This document shows, in pieces, positions 46,191-57,726 of a stretch of DNA of 64,000 nucleotides; within the stretch, counting starts at the first letter, position 1; each line of letters opens with the position of its first letter. Made by a program: the position numbers and the translations under genes. The stretch comes from Begonia masoniana (taxonomy: Eukaryota; Streptophyta; Magnoliopsida; Cucurbitales; Begoniaceae), in NCBI GenBank assembly GCA_022432975.1, contig CM039502.1, positions 71,446,573 through 71,510,572 on the forward strand, in the 5' to 3' direction. The notes beneath the pieces are model-generated. The model did no database searches and was not told the origin of the DNA. It saw nothing but the letters and a program-made list of their open reading frames with translations.

Positions 46191-47781
46191 TGTTGTGAAA
46201 AATAGTTCGCAAGTGTACGAGTCGCAACAAGTAATATAGTGATAGATAGAGTGTCGAACCCACGAGGACTTGTAATTAATAATCGAAATAATTAATCTTA
46301 ATTCTAAATTGAACACACATTTTATAATTTCAAGGATTGAAAGTAAATTAAATAATTCAAGCAATTAAAATAAACTAATGTAAAATATCAAAGCAGATAA
46401 AATAGGATTAAATCAAATTGATAAAGACCTAGGTACTACGATTTCACCAAGACAACAATTATTTCAGTCATTCGTAACTAAATTCATAAATATTCTTCAT
46501 ATGTTGATGATCGATTTCACTAAATTATAATATAGTCTCTCTCGAGCATTGCGTAGTTTATCTGATTAATGGGTTATCACTTCTCAGTCTCAAATCCTAC
46601 ATTAATCAAATACAAGTAAATCAAGAAATCACAATGATCACATCAATACCGTAGCTATCTCTAGCCTACGTATATTTATGACATTAATTTCAGTGCGCTG
46701 GTATTTATCACCTCTCGGTCTCAAAACACCCCAAAATTCATGTAAAGATTGGCTAGAAATTTACAGGCTTTAAGAACAGAAATTAAATGCGCCAACAATA
46801 TTAGAAGAGATATTCATAAAATATAATTAAACGAAGAACATAAAATAAACATCGTCTGGCTACATCGTAGCCCTAGAATAAAAAGTTAGTTCATACTAAA
46901 ATAGAAGAAAATACAAATAATATTAAAGAAGTTCATAATTAATAAATCAAAGGAAAATAGAAAAACTATATTGTGATGTCTCTGAATAGTCGCCTCGCTG
47001 CTCCTGAAATTGTTAATCTCTCAATCTCCAAAATCGCCTTCTACTCTCTTGCTTGCCAAATCGCCTGAATGAATTCTGCCTCTTCTTTTTTTTAGGTTTT
47101 TAATTCCTTCTCTTTGATATATCAATGGACAAGATTTAATGTTCCTTTCGATTAACGGTGCAGATTAAAAGAGATCAGCTTTCCAAAATCATCTGCAATC
47201 GATCGCAGGAATGTGACGATTGATCGCCCCTTGTTTCCTTATTTTTCTTCAACCGATCAAGTGCGGCGAACGATCGCTTCTTCTTTGTATTAACTTTCCT
47301 CCTTTTCAGCCGATCGATCTCCGAAGTGTGGCAATCGATCAGTACCTTCTCTATTTTCTTGCGTAAATCTTCACAAAAATTCTTCTCTCCAGTCGATCAA
47401 TCGCAGAAATGCGCGTGCGATCGGCATCTTCTCTGGTTTGTGCACAATTAATCTTCTCTCCAGCTGATCGATCGCCTGGAATGAGCGATCGATCAGCACC
47501 TGTTTTGTGTGTAGTTTCGCCAATTCATTGTAAAGTTCTGCCGATCAATCGCAGCAATGAGCGATCAATCGGCATGTTTTCTGTTTCTCTCCTCGATCGA
47601 TTTTCACTTCTTTCTTTTCTTTCAATTTTTGTTCCTCTTCTTCTTTTCTTCCTTCCCCCTATTCTAATTAAATCTTCTGCATACTTTCACAAAATATATC
47701 AAATCTCTTCAAACACTTGAGAAAAATTTATCGAATCAAGTGTAAAAAGTATAAATAAGTGTGTAAAATACACACTTATCA
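46191..47781 (-). repeat. Athila 5' LTR, 1591 bp
   Basis: Partner of 35481-37024. It contains the GATCGATCG hairpin cluster at 47195-47575. In one hairpin (about 47464-47500) both arms changed together (GCTGATCGATCGC with GCGATCGATCAGC), compared with GCCGATCGATC in other copies. Confidence 0.93.
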
Positions 47782-48054
47782 TCCCGCCGTGAAGAGGAGA
47801 TCGCCGACAGATCTGAACCTCCGTCTTGTTGAGAAGTAATTCAAACTTGACCAAGTCATTTAACAGTTTTATTTGTTTCTAAATGTTCTGAGACGTAGTG
47901 CCATAATAATCTCCTTGTTAGTTGAGATTTCTTAGGGAGTTAGTTTTTTTGTAAGCCTTTATACAGGCACTTCATTTCCTTTTAAAAGATAATAAAAAAA
48001 GGTGCAAATAAAATGTCTATGTTTTTATTCTCTTACTCTCAATTCCTATCAAAT

Positions 48055-48067
48055 TGGTATCAGAGCC
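48055..48067 (+). other. Primer-binding site of the inner Copia (tRNA-Met)
   Basis: TGGTATCAGAGCC three bases after the LTR end CCTATCA. The leader continues to 48095, is interrupted by the solo LTR, and resumes at 50575. Confidence 0.9.
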
Positions 48068-48095
48068 AGGTTCGATTGTAACTGGGCGTGCTTAT

Positions 48096-50569
48096 TGTCA
48101 CGACCCCAGTAGGTCACGGCATAACCATAATCTCAAAACGTGACTAAATCGATTATGAACAGAGGGTCTCTAGAAATCCGTATATACATTCATTCATATA
48201 TATAATATTCTCTTTTTTTTTTAAGAAAGATGAAAATTCCTCAAAAAAATCAACGAAGACAGGCGGAGAATCAATTTTTCCCTCGGGTTATAACTCATCA
48301 GCCTACTAAATCGGATGACGTTGTCGTCCACAGACATTATCGTCCATAAAGTCAATTGTCGTCGACGAGGATTAATTTCCTCTCGGGATACATCTCATTT
48401 ATCCACTATAATGAACGACGTCGTTGTCCACGCTTCATCGACCGAACTACGTCGTCCAGACTACATCGTCCAAATTACGTCGTCCAGACCATGTCGTCCA
48501 GACTACATCGTCCAAACTACGTCGTCTAGACTACGTCTTCCAGACTACATCGTCCAGACTAATTCGTTCTTACTACATCGTCCAGACTACATCATCCAAA
48601 CTACGTTGTCCAGACTACTTCGACCATACTACATCATCCAAACTACGTCGTCCAGACCACGTCGTCCAGACTACATCAACAAACTACATCGTCCAAACTA
48701 CATCGTCCAGACCACGTCGTCTAGACCACATCGTCTAGACTACATCGACCAACTTCGACGTCCAAACTTTATCGTCCATCTCATTAGTCTATTAACTTCA
48801 ACTCTCTATTTTTCCTCTCTCCACAAACATTACTACACCGATCGATCGCCACTTTTTTCGATCGATCGGCTAACTCTCTGTCTCCCATAGACTTAAATTT
48901 TATTTCTAGAATTATACACTTAAGCATCATTCACCTCGATATGAACTCGCAGCGGAAAACTTAAAACAGAAGGAAAATCCTTTAATCTTAAACCTTCTTA
49001 AAGCTTAAACATGTACTGAATAAGTCAAATACCTGTTAACATATATAAATTCTTTTCTACTTATACTTCTTTATCAATGTCTTATACCATAACTAACTAG
49101 GAGCACCATCCACGGGTCAAATTGCCGCCCAGCCACAAAATCCTGCCATGAGCATCATCTAGCAACCAGATTTAAACATCTTCATTCGGTTTGAGGTCCT
49201 TACCTTCCAACTCGTCACCTACATCATAAGGTTTAAACTATAAGCCTAATGCTTAGTAAGGAGTACAACATATACATAAATACTCATGAATGCATACTTA
49301 ATAAAACCATGTTCACGTTCTCTCTTTATATCATGGAAGTCATGTTCAAGTTCGTATTCTTGATCGTATCATAGGAACCATGCTCTTGTTCATCGTTCAC
49401 ATAACATGGATTAAGGAGGGGATCGTGCTGGGGAGTAGGCAAAGTGCGTGTACATGGTCCTTACGGACAGTAATCTTGGTCCATTACATGAATAGTGACA
49501 TGGCCAAACCACTCCAACCCTCACTTAATCATTACATACGTTTCATATTCTTGATTTCTCCTTTTCAATTCTTTTACACAAATCATGCGTGTAAAACATT
49601 TTCGTGTATTAGTGAAGAAATCATGATGCATGTACATGAATGTGTAAACAAACATTACACCATATGAAACGAACCATCATCATACAACACATCATAACAC
49701 TAAACTTATCACAGCATGACGCTCAACGGGTTACAGATATCAAACAATTCTTCGAAACCATATACCTAGTACCCTTGTGATGTAGGGCCCTAATGGCCAG
49801 ATTCCTAACACACTCACTTACCTGGACTCCTTATCAACGTCGCGCCCTTACTTGAAGCCTTTCCACCTAGACATTTCATGTATCAATGTTAAATATGTCC
49901 CAAACAATCTAAACTCAAAGTTGGTAAAATCCTAACAAAAGAAGTAATTCTAGAATCTAGTTTAAACCTCTAAGTCATTTAGTCGAGCACCTTGTGTGCG
50001 TAGCTTAATCTCCAATAACATTAATGGCATTTGTGCGCTAAAATTACCAGATTCATACCAATGTCAGATTCTCAAACCTAACATCAACAACATCTAGAAT
50101 CCTATCACCAATGCCATAAATCAGAAACTCAAAAATACTATCATTATTCTAACATCGTTCGATTCTCAATCTTCAAACATCAACCAATAATCATCCTTAA
50201 ATCGAAGACTTAATGAGTGAATCGCCTAAACCTTACCTAGAGCTTTAGATTTCGAAAAGAGTGGAGGAAGAGCTGATCAATGGTTGAGGAAATCGGTGTC
50301 TGCTACTGGAGAGAAGGTTTTGGAGGAAATTGCCTGGAGAGGAAAATTCAGCTACAGGATCGGGTGGTAGGTTTAAGTGAGGTTTTAGAATTTCTATTTT
50401 CTATATATATCAATTAAAAGCAACTTTATTTACAATCTTGCCACTAAACCTACTTTTCACTCAAACCAGTAATACCCGTAAATTTAGATCCTCGTAATTT
50501 TCTTATTCCTCCAACCATACCAAAAGAAGTCTTCAGAATAAATACCTGACCAAAGTGCTGGTTGTTACA
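48096..50569 (-). mobile_element. Solo LTR, 2.5 kb, gypsy (Tekay-like) family
   Basis: Sense (minus): TGTAACAACCAGC to GGGGTCGTGACA. Perfect 5-bp duplication cttat (48091-48095 and 50570-50574). No internal domain. Leader signals: donor AGGTAAGT (about 49816-49823), hairpin TGGCCATTAGGGCCCTACA (49781-49799), branch-like CTTACTAAGCATTAGG (49245-49260), acceptor-like TGTAGGTGA near 49215-49223. Its cassette is a minisatellite plus one GATCGATCG pair (48838-48870). Confidence 0.93.
48443..48780. repeat. 14-15 bp minisatellite (CTACATCGTCCAGAC type)
   Basis: Over 20 imperfect units built on ACGTCGTCCAGACT/ACATCGTCCAAACT. It begins about 220-350 nt from the LTR end, the same slot that holds hairpins or the 43-bp array in other LTRs. 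Long open frames here are translations of the repeat. Confidence 0.85.
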
Positions 50570-50574
50570 CTTAT

Positions 50575-51343
50575 TGCAAACAACAATGTTGTGAACGTTT
50601 CTCAACCAGCAATTCCAATTTTCAAAGGTGAGTGCTATGACTTATGGAGTATCAAAATAAAAACCTTGTTTAAATCTTCAGACTTATGAGATTTAGTTGA
50701 AAATGGCTATTCTAAGGAGGATGAGAAAGCGAAGGTAAATGACAGCAAAAAGAGGGATGCAAAAGCCTTGTTTTTCATTCAGCAGACTATTCATGAGTCT
50801 ATCTTTACTAAGATTTCAGCAGCAAACACTGTCAAAGAAGCCTAGACAACATTGCAGACATCCTTGTTGGGCTCCTCAAAAGTAATCACGGTAAAACTCC
50901 AATCTCTTCGTTGTGATTTTGAAACCTTACAAATGAAAAATGGAGAATCAGTACATGACTACTTTACAAGGGTGGAAGCTATTGTCAATCAAATGAGGTG
51001 CTATGGAGAGGAAACCAAAGATCTAACCATTGTTGCAAAGGTACTGAGGAGTTTGAATTCAAAGTTTGATTATATAGTAGTTGCTATAGAGGAGTCTAAA
51101 GATTTGACAACTTACTCATTTGATGAGCTAATGGGATCTCTACAATCCCATGAAGTAAGATTGAAGAAATATGAACCAGATGAAGAAAAGGCCTTTCATG
51201 TGAAGGGAGAAATGTCCGGCAGAGGAGGCTATCGTGGAAGAGGCGGAGGACGTGAAAACAACAAAAGCAATATCCAATGCTATTATTGCCAACAATATTG
51301 ACATGTACAAGCTAATTATTGGAAAAGAGAAAAAGACATAAAA
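50575..51343 (+). pseudogene. Inner Copia gag
   Basis: Begins near the leader with QPAIPIFKGECYDLWSIK (about 50605-50660). It continues after stops at about 50688 and 50844 with [19 protein letters not shown] and [17 protein letters not shown], and has a knuckle CYYCQQY followed by a stop where Gly is expected, then HVQANYWKRE. Capsid and nucleocapsid parts are all present but broken. Confidence 0.88.
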
Positions 51344-52700
51344 GAAAATTGTGTTGTTCAAGAAGAGAAAGAAGAGGAGGCTAAGTTGCTTATGGCCTAT
51401 TATGATGATGCAAAGATCATGATCGATATTTGGTGTTTGGACAGCGGTTGTTCTAATTACATGACTAATGAAAAGTCTTTATTCAAGGAACTTGATGATT
51501 CTTACAAGCTGAAGGTAAGAATCGGTGACAATAAGTAGATGCAAGTTGAAGGTAAGGGTACTGTGGTAATAAAGAATGATCACGGTAATGCCAAGTTTCT
51601 CTATGATGTTTATTTCATTCCATCCTTGTCACATAATCTGTTGAGTGTTGGGCAGTTAATGGGAAGTGGTTTTTATCTTTTGTTTGATGACAATTCTTGT
51701 GTGATTAGAGAAAAAACTTCTTGTCATGTTGTGGCTAATGTTTCTATGACTAGAAACAAATTATTTCCTCTTGAAATTTCTAGTGTAGGGAGTTATGCTC
51801 TTGCTGTCAAAGAAAAGGATGAATCCACACTATAGCACTTAAGGTATGGACATTTAAATGTCAAGGGTCTAAAATTGTTAAATGAAAAAGAAATGGGGAG
51901 TGGGCTGCCTCAAATTGATTCACTTGAGTTATGTGAAGGTTGCGTCTATGGAAAGTAGAGCAAGCGTCCTTTTTCTGTAGGCAGGTCTTGGAGAGTATCT
52001 AAAACTCTTGAGTTAGTGCATGCTGACCTATGTGGTCCAATGGAAACTACATCATTTAGCGGGAGCAGATATTTCTTGCTCTTTACTGATGATTACAGCC
52101 GCATGAGTTGGGTATATTTTCAAGAACTCAAGTCAAAAACATTCTCAAATTTCAAGAAGTTTGAGGCCTATGTTGAGAAGCAAAGTGGCACACTGATTAA
52201 GGTGCTTCGAACTGATAGAGGTGGTGAGTTTTTATCTAAAGAATTTTCTTTATTCTGCGAAGAAATGGCATTCACAATGAATTGACAGCGCCTTATACAC
52301 CACAACAAAACGGTGTGACAGAACGCAAGAACCGCACGGTAGTAGAGATGACAAGAAGCATGTTGACAGCCAAAAGTCTTCTGAATATATTTTGGACAGA
52401 AGCAGTAGCTACATCAATTTATCTTCTAAATTTATCTCCAACAAAAGTTCTCTTAAACCAAATTCCTTATCAAGCTTGGAAAGAAAAAAGGCCTTCGGTA
52501 AGCCACTTACGTATCTTTGGTTTTATCGCATATATTTTAATTGATTCACACAATCGTAGTAAACTTGATGATAAATCAGCAAAATGTATTTTTGTTGGTT
52601 ATTGTGATCAATCTAAAGCATATAGGCTATATAATCCAAAAAATGGCAAAGTGATTATTAGTAGGAATGTTGTTTTTTTATGAAAATTCAAGATGGATAT
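51344..52700 (+). pseudogene. Inner Copia protease and integrase
   Basis: Protease WCLDSGCSNYMTN (catalytic DSG) is near 51430. Pre-integrase has LLSVGQLM and HLRYGHLN, then ELCEGCVYGK. The integrase core has HADLCGPMETTSF, RTDRGGEF and APYTPQQNGVTERKNR, so the D-D-E residues are visible. In-frame stops lie at about 51537, 51832 and 51957, and a frameshift/stop at about 52283. Confidence 0.9.
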
Positions 52701-52899
52701 GGAACGAAGAATAAGATGGTGTTAAGGTTGACACAACTAAAAATGAAGTTCTACAGAACACACCTGAACTTGTCAGCTCAACCTCAACAACTTCCATATC
52801 CTCTAACTTCAACAGCAATAACTCATCAAATGGTTCTTTACGATCAGTCTCAACAAACTCTATATCCACCAACTCAAGTGGAAATAACTCATCCGATGA

Positions 52900-54322
52900 T
52901 GAAACTCCACTGAGAAAATTCAGATCATTAGCAGATATTTATGAGGCTACACAAGCTTTATCTGTAGCTAATCCTACAAACTTTGGAGAAGCTATAGGCA
53001 AAGAGGAATGGTGGATAGTGATGAAGAAAGAATTGGAGGCAATTAACAAAAATGCAACATGGGAATTGGTGGAGTTGCCGGAAGGAAAAAATGTCATTGG
53101 AGTGAAGTGGGTATTCAGAACTAAGTATAATTCTGATGGAGAAATTCAAAAATACAAGGCAAGACTTGTGGTCAAGGGATACTCACAGCAGCAAGGTATC
53201 AATTATGAAGATACTTTCTCTCCCGTAGCCCGCTTTGAAATAGTAAGAACTCTTCTAGCCTTAGCTGCTCAATTAAGATTGATTGTTTATCAATTTGATG
53301 TTAAGTCTGCTTTTTTAAATGGTGAGTTGGAAGAAGAAGTTTATGTAACTCAACCTGAAGGCTTTGTTGTTCATGGTGAAGAGAGAAAGGTGTACAGGTT
53401 GAAAAAGGCTCTTTATGGCTTAAAGCAAGCCCCACGTGTATGGTACAGCAAGATTGATTATTATTTTCAAGAAAATGACTTTAAGAGAAGCAAAAATGAA
53501 AGCTGGTAACAATTTTCTCTTTGTTTGCTTATATGTAGATGATATTATCTACATGGGTTCTTCTTGTTTTATTAAAGAATTCTAAGTTTGTATGAAGAAC
53601 AAATTTGAGATATCAAATTTAGGTAATTTGAACTATTGTCTTTGTTTGGAAGTGAATCAAGCTGATGATGGGATTTTTGTCCATCAAAAGAAATATGCTA
53701 CTGATCTTCTTAAGAGGTTTAACATGCTCAATTGTAAAGTTGCAGCTATACCAATGAATTCGAATGAGAAATTGCAACTTAACGACGAAACTGAACCAGC
53801 TGATGGAACATATTTCAGGAGCTTAGTGGGAGGTTTGATATATTTAACTCACACCAGACCATATATTGCTTATTCGGTGGGGGTAATTTCAAGATTTATG
53901 CATTCTCCGTCAAAGCATCATCTTGGAGTAGCAAAAGAGTATTACGTTACATTGCTGGAACAATTGATTTCGATCTATGGTACAGTCAAGTTGCTAAATT
54001 TAAATTAATTGGCTTTACTGATAGCGATTGGGCCGGGTGCTTGGATGATCGAACGAGTACAACAGGTTATACATTCAATCTTGGTTCAAGTGCCATCTCT
54101 TGGCGCTCAAAAAAGCAAGCAACAATAGCTTTGTCATCTTCAGAAGGTGAATATGTAGCTGCAACTTAAGCAGCATGTCAGACAGTATGGATGCGAAGAA
54201 TTCTTGAAGAACTTGGTCATGAACAAAAAGAAGCAACTCAGATCTTTTATGATAATAAAGCAGCAATTTTTATGACTAAAAATCCTGCTTTCCATAGCAT
54301 AACCAAGCATATCAGTATTCGT
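52900..54322 (+). pseudogene. Inner Copia reverse transcriptase and RNase H, truncated
   Basis: RT has WELVELPEGKNVIGVKWVF, QFDVKSAFLNGELEEEVY and LKKALYGLKQAPRVWY, with the catalytic LYVDDIIYM near 53528-53555 in a shifted frame. 53592-54008 continues RT. RNase H has GFTDSDWAGCLDD, SSSEGEYVAAT and the final KHISIR at 54322, where the sequence stops at an LTR fragment. The rest of RNase H and the 3' LTR are not found. Confidence 0.9.
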
Positions 54323-54324
54323 GT

Positions 54325-54714
54325 TGTGATGATCCGACCCCATGCTAGGGCCGCCATGACCTGTGTCGTGACGTGTATACATATTACCCTCGCCCGTTCT
54401 CATAAAATTTTTCATTTTCATTTCGTTCATTCATCAATAGTTAGAGAATGGACTCGGGCATTCAATCTATATCAATCGACGTTTAGGGCCTAACTTAAAA
54501 CGTACCCCAAATGACTCGTCTAAGGTCGAGAATCATCAAAAGAGGTTTAGGACATCAAAACATGTCAAGTGGCATGCATGGGGTGCACCGCGCGTGCATT
54601 GCGCTACCATTGCGCGCTCACCGCACGCCAACTGTGCGTCTTACCGAGCGCCTACCCGCCAGCGTCCAGCGTCTAGCGTCCAGCGTCCAACGTCCAGCGT
54701 CCAGCGCCCAGCGC
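54325..54714 (-). mobile_element. Truncated gypsy-type LTR fragment
   Basis: Starts TGTGATGATCCGACCCC, like the reverse complement of the GGGTCGTGACA ends of the solo LTRs. It contains AT-rich sequence, then GC-rich hairpin-like GCGC blocks (54586-54640) and about eight CCAGCGT heptamers (54659-54713), and stops at Cassandra-type sequence. Only the last 390 bp of the LTR (sense) remain. Confidence 0.6.
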
Positions 54715-54938
54715 TATGATGACCCGGATGTGTAGTATGTGTATGATGGCTGCACGAACCGGAACTCGGATGACGGTACGTTTGCGTGGGAGAACCGAAA
54801 GGTGACGGGTCGTAAAAAAGGGGTCCTCACAATCCTACATCGCTTGGGAAAGTATGTGGAAATGAAACATATGTAAAGAGACCCTCTTAAGTTAGCAAGA
54901 CCTGTTTTGGAGCACAATTGACAACGGATCCCATAAGA

Positions 54939-57224
54939 TGTTACGACCCTTACACTATTCCCTTAAATTACCGTGAAAATTTTTCTTTTTGTAACCTAAG
55001 TAAAACCTATAACGTTTAAGCGGAAAAATTTAAATCGTTGATAGAGTGAAAACCATTAAAAACCATTTATGAAAACATAAAGAAAACATTTAAATAACAA
55101 CCATCAACAATAGGGAAATCGGCCAAGCAAAACTGAGGGCAAAAACGTCAAGGCGCGAGAAAAATAAGGGCCGATCGATTGGCCCCTCAATGGGCGATCG
55201 ATCGCCCCCTTCATGACCGATCGATCGCTTGAGCGATCGATCGGTTCACGTTCTGCTTCCAGAACGTGAAATCCGACCATCAAACCGATCGTACGTCTCT
55301 CTTCTTGCGTACGATCGCCAAACTCTCTGGAAAACCAGAGAGTTCTGCGTTCGATCTCCCTTCCTTCCGCGATCAGTCGCCTCCCTCCTTTTCTCCTACG
55401 TTTCCATTTCCTGCATACTCTAACCATACCATTCACAATTTCTATACTTCTCACCCTTAACTTCTTTAACTAAAAGCACTCAAACTCCACCCATATCCAA
55501 CACTTCAACTCTCATAACGTTTTCACTATACACCTCAATCGCCCAAAAATCGACTCAAAATATAATTAAAACGTAACCAAATTTTGTAAAAACAACTGCG
55601 TGGTTCCGTTTAAAAGTTTAACATTTCCCCCTGTTTGAAATTATCAATAACACTACAAAATACTTTCAATTTTCTAAAAACACTATAAAATATCTATCCA
55701 GATCCAAGTATCCTAAAATGTTCAACTATACAATTTCCTATATCCTATCTATCAATTCCCAAAAAATGTTTACCTACGTCCCCACGGGTCAAAATTACGC
55801 ACCGACTGCCAGAACACACCCACGGGCCATTCTCCTTCAACATGCTCATACTTCAGGCAGAGGGACGTCTTCCTCACCTGTCTCAAAATCACCTACACCA
55901 TAGAAATAAAAAAAAACGTGAGCTAGAGGCTCATTAAATCTACGTGAATGCCAATGCTATGCATGTACAGTTCATAAATCATGCGTCCTACCTTTTCGCT
56001 AATCATTTCATTCATGTCACCGGGGCTTCACTCTCGCTTGATAAGAGCGGCACATCTGTCGATTGGATAGCCCCTCGTATCTAACCGGGGGAAAAACATG
56101 CTTCACCTGACAGCCATGTCTGAACCACCACCACCGACATGACCTTTATTACATTCATTTACCTTTTCGTTTTGTAAAAACATGCATAGAAATTCATTTT
56201 CATGCTCTTTTCGAAAACAATGATGCGTGAACAAATATTATGCCATGAACGAAATAGAAACAAATTAACAACCTAACCAAACCTAAAACTAACTACCCAA
56301 ACGCAATATATCTCCAATTCCTCAATTTAACGTACATTCTTATGGTGTAGGCCAAGACGGCCAAACAAATCACGAAGACTTACCTCGCGTCCGTTGCACA
56401 CCAAGCTCCGTCCACGAGCGTTGTTCACCTAAGGCAATACACAACAAATCGTGATTAAATCAATTCTAAACTATCGAGTTTCCAAAATTACAAACTCCTA
56501 GCTAAAGAAAATCTCCTAAACTCTAAAACACCTCATTGAGGTATTTTATCGAGTAACTCGTGCTCGTGAATTTCCAAACCTCCATTAATGGAGGTTTTAA
56601 AACCTTCCAACCACTCAAAACCTTAATAACCCTCATTAATTCAACTAACTTCTACTAACAACCATAAATTCGCCCATTAGAGCCATAAATACGGTTAACC
56701 TATCGATTTCAAACTCTATTTCACGTTTTCAACGAAACCCTAACAAACCCTAACCGTTTTCAACCCTAGAAATCGAAATCTAAAGCTCCAAAACTATAGA
56801 TTCATACCTAGAGTCGAGGAAGGAGAAGGAAACGTGAAGAGTTTAGTTGCCGGAGAAGGAGAATTGCCGTCGGAGAAGAGGAACGCACGAGGGAGGAGAG
56901 AAAATCGCCGTTGAGGGTGGAGAGGAAATGGAAATCGCGTGAGTGAGGGGGGGGGGGGGGAAGGAAAATTGTGATTTTTATTAAAATTTGACTTTCAAAT
57001 TTACCATAACGCCCTTCCATTGATTTTCCATTTTATTCTTCCACAAATTTCGTTATTCAACTAACGTTCCGATTTCTCCAAATTTTCATATTTCACCATA
57101 AATTTCAATTTATTATTAGGGCTCCGTTAAAACTTTTCGTTTGCAAAACAGACTTAGTTTGACGTATTTACAAAAATACCGTTTATATTGTAATAATTCA
57201 AATTCCGTAAAGCCGGGTGTTACA
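54939..57224 (-). mobile_element. Solo LTR, 2.3 kb, inserted in the Cassandra LTR
   Basis: Sense (minus): TGTAACACCCGGC to GGGTCGTAACA. Perfect 5-bp duplication taaga (54934-54938 and 57225-57229), splitting the 5S-like segment after GGATCCCATAAGA. Leader signals: donor AGGTAAGT (56378-56385), hairpin TGGCCGTCTTGGCCTACA (56346-56363), branch-like block near 55914-55934, acceptor-like TGGTGTAGGTGA at about 55889-55900. Same superfamily as 28163-31586 by its ends. A run of 14 G lies near 56948. Confidence 0.95.
55171..55344. repeat. Cassette of four consecutive perfect hairpins
   Basis: Stem pairs: 55216-55229 with 55232-55245 (14 bp, ACCGATCGATCGCT arm); 55245-55255 with 55260-55270 (11 bp, TTCACGTTCTG arm); 55286-55295 with 55308-55317 (10 bp, CGATCGTACG arm); 55321-55330 with 55335-55344 (10 bp, AACTCTCTGG arm, loop AAAA). 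A fifth GATCGATTGG/GATCGATCGC pair precedes them at 55171-55204. All stems are fully paired. Confidence 0.93.
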
Positions 57225-57383
57225 TAAGAACTCCGAAGTTAAAAGTGCTTCGGCGAAAGTAGTACCAGGTTGGGTGACCGACTGGAAAGTCTTAGTCAAA
57301 CAAAGCCGTGATGGGAGGATATTGGGCTACGGCCCAATCCCCAGAGCGGACAATATCTTGCTGGGAAAAATGGTCGTTACAAA

Positions 57384-57395
57384 TGGTATCAGAGC
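57384..57395 (+). other. Cassandra primer-binding site
   Basis: TGGTATCAGAGC, exact initiator tRNA-Met complement, two bases after the LTR end GTTACA. Confidence 0.92.
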
Positions 57396-57560
57396 CTATA
57401 CCCGGATGGCTGTACGTCCGCGCGGGTAAACCGGAAGGTGACGGGTCGTAAAAAGGGGGTCGTCATAATCCCACATCGCTTGGAGAAGTATGTGGAAATG
57501 AAACATATATAAAGAGACCCTCCCAAGATAGCAAGATGCGTTTTGGAGCACAATTGACAA

Positions 57561-57642
57561 CGGATCCCATAAGAACTCCAAAGTTAAAAGTGCTTCGGCG
57601 AGAATAGTACCAAGTTGGGTGACCTACTAATAAGTCCTCGTC
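57561..57642 (+). other. 5S rRNA-like segment in the Cassandra LTR
   Basis: CGGATCCCAT, AAGAACTCC, AGTTAAAAGTGCTTCGGCGA, AGTACCAAGTTGGGTGACC and AAGTCCTCGT follow the order of plant 5S rRNA and its internal promoter boxes. It differs from a 5S gene at several bases and lacks its 5' part, so it is not an rRNA gene. The other LTR has the same segment split at 54938/57230. Confidence 0.88.
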
Positions 57643-57726
57643 AAATAAAGCCGTGAGGGGAGGATATTGGAATACGACACAATCCTCAGAGCGGACAATA
57701 TCTTGCTGGAAAAAGAAGTCGTTACA

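Larger units (their letters stand above)
35481..47781 (-). mobile_element. Athila-type gypsy retrotransposon, 12.3 kb
   Basis: LTRs 35481-37024 and 46191-47781, a tRNA-Asp primer-binding site, gag-pol order gag-PR-RT-RH-INT, and an accessory ORF between integrase and the 3' LTR. These together define Athila/Tat-type elements. Flanks tcctg (35476-35480) and tcccg (47782-47786) match at 4 of 5. The reading frames are broken. Confidence 0.92.
13895..48051 (+). repeat. 5' LTR of the inner Copia, in three pieces
   Basis: The LTR that ends CCTATCA at 48051, just before a canonical primer-binding site, is broken by two insertions. Its pieces are about 13895-14024, 35359-35480 and 47787-48051, roughly 0.5 kb in total. 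The joints are marked by target duplications of gypsy-2 (cttct/cttat) and the Athila element (tcctg/tcccg). The left boundary (TGTCAAACTA) is uncertain because the 3' LTR is lost. Confidence 0.55.
54715..57726 (+). mobile_element. Cassandra-type TRIM, partly tandem, split by a solo LTR
   Basis: Order: partial internal domain (54715-54827), LTR (54828-54938 plus 57230-57381), complete internal domain (57382-57462) with primer-binding site and purine tract AAAAAGGGGG, second LTR (57463-57726). LTRs are about 264 bp and contain a 5S rRNA-like segment. The leading internal fragment shows that a further LTR once lay to the left. Insertion 54939-57224 separates the first LTR. Confidence 0.88.

Noticed and set aside
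48315..48890. 191-residue open frame
   Set aside because: It is the translation of a 14-15 bp minisatellite in a solo LTR with no family resemblance.
56808..57020. 70-residue minus-strand open frame with RLNSSRFLLLP-like residues
   Set aside because: It lies in a solo LTR, runs through a poly-G tract, and has no counterpart in the related LTR at 28163-31586.
57561..57642. 5S rRNA gene
   Set aside because: Only part of the 5S sequence is present, with substitutions, and it lies in LTRs with PBS and purine tract: a Cassandra-type TRIM.
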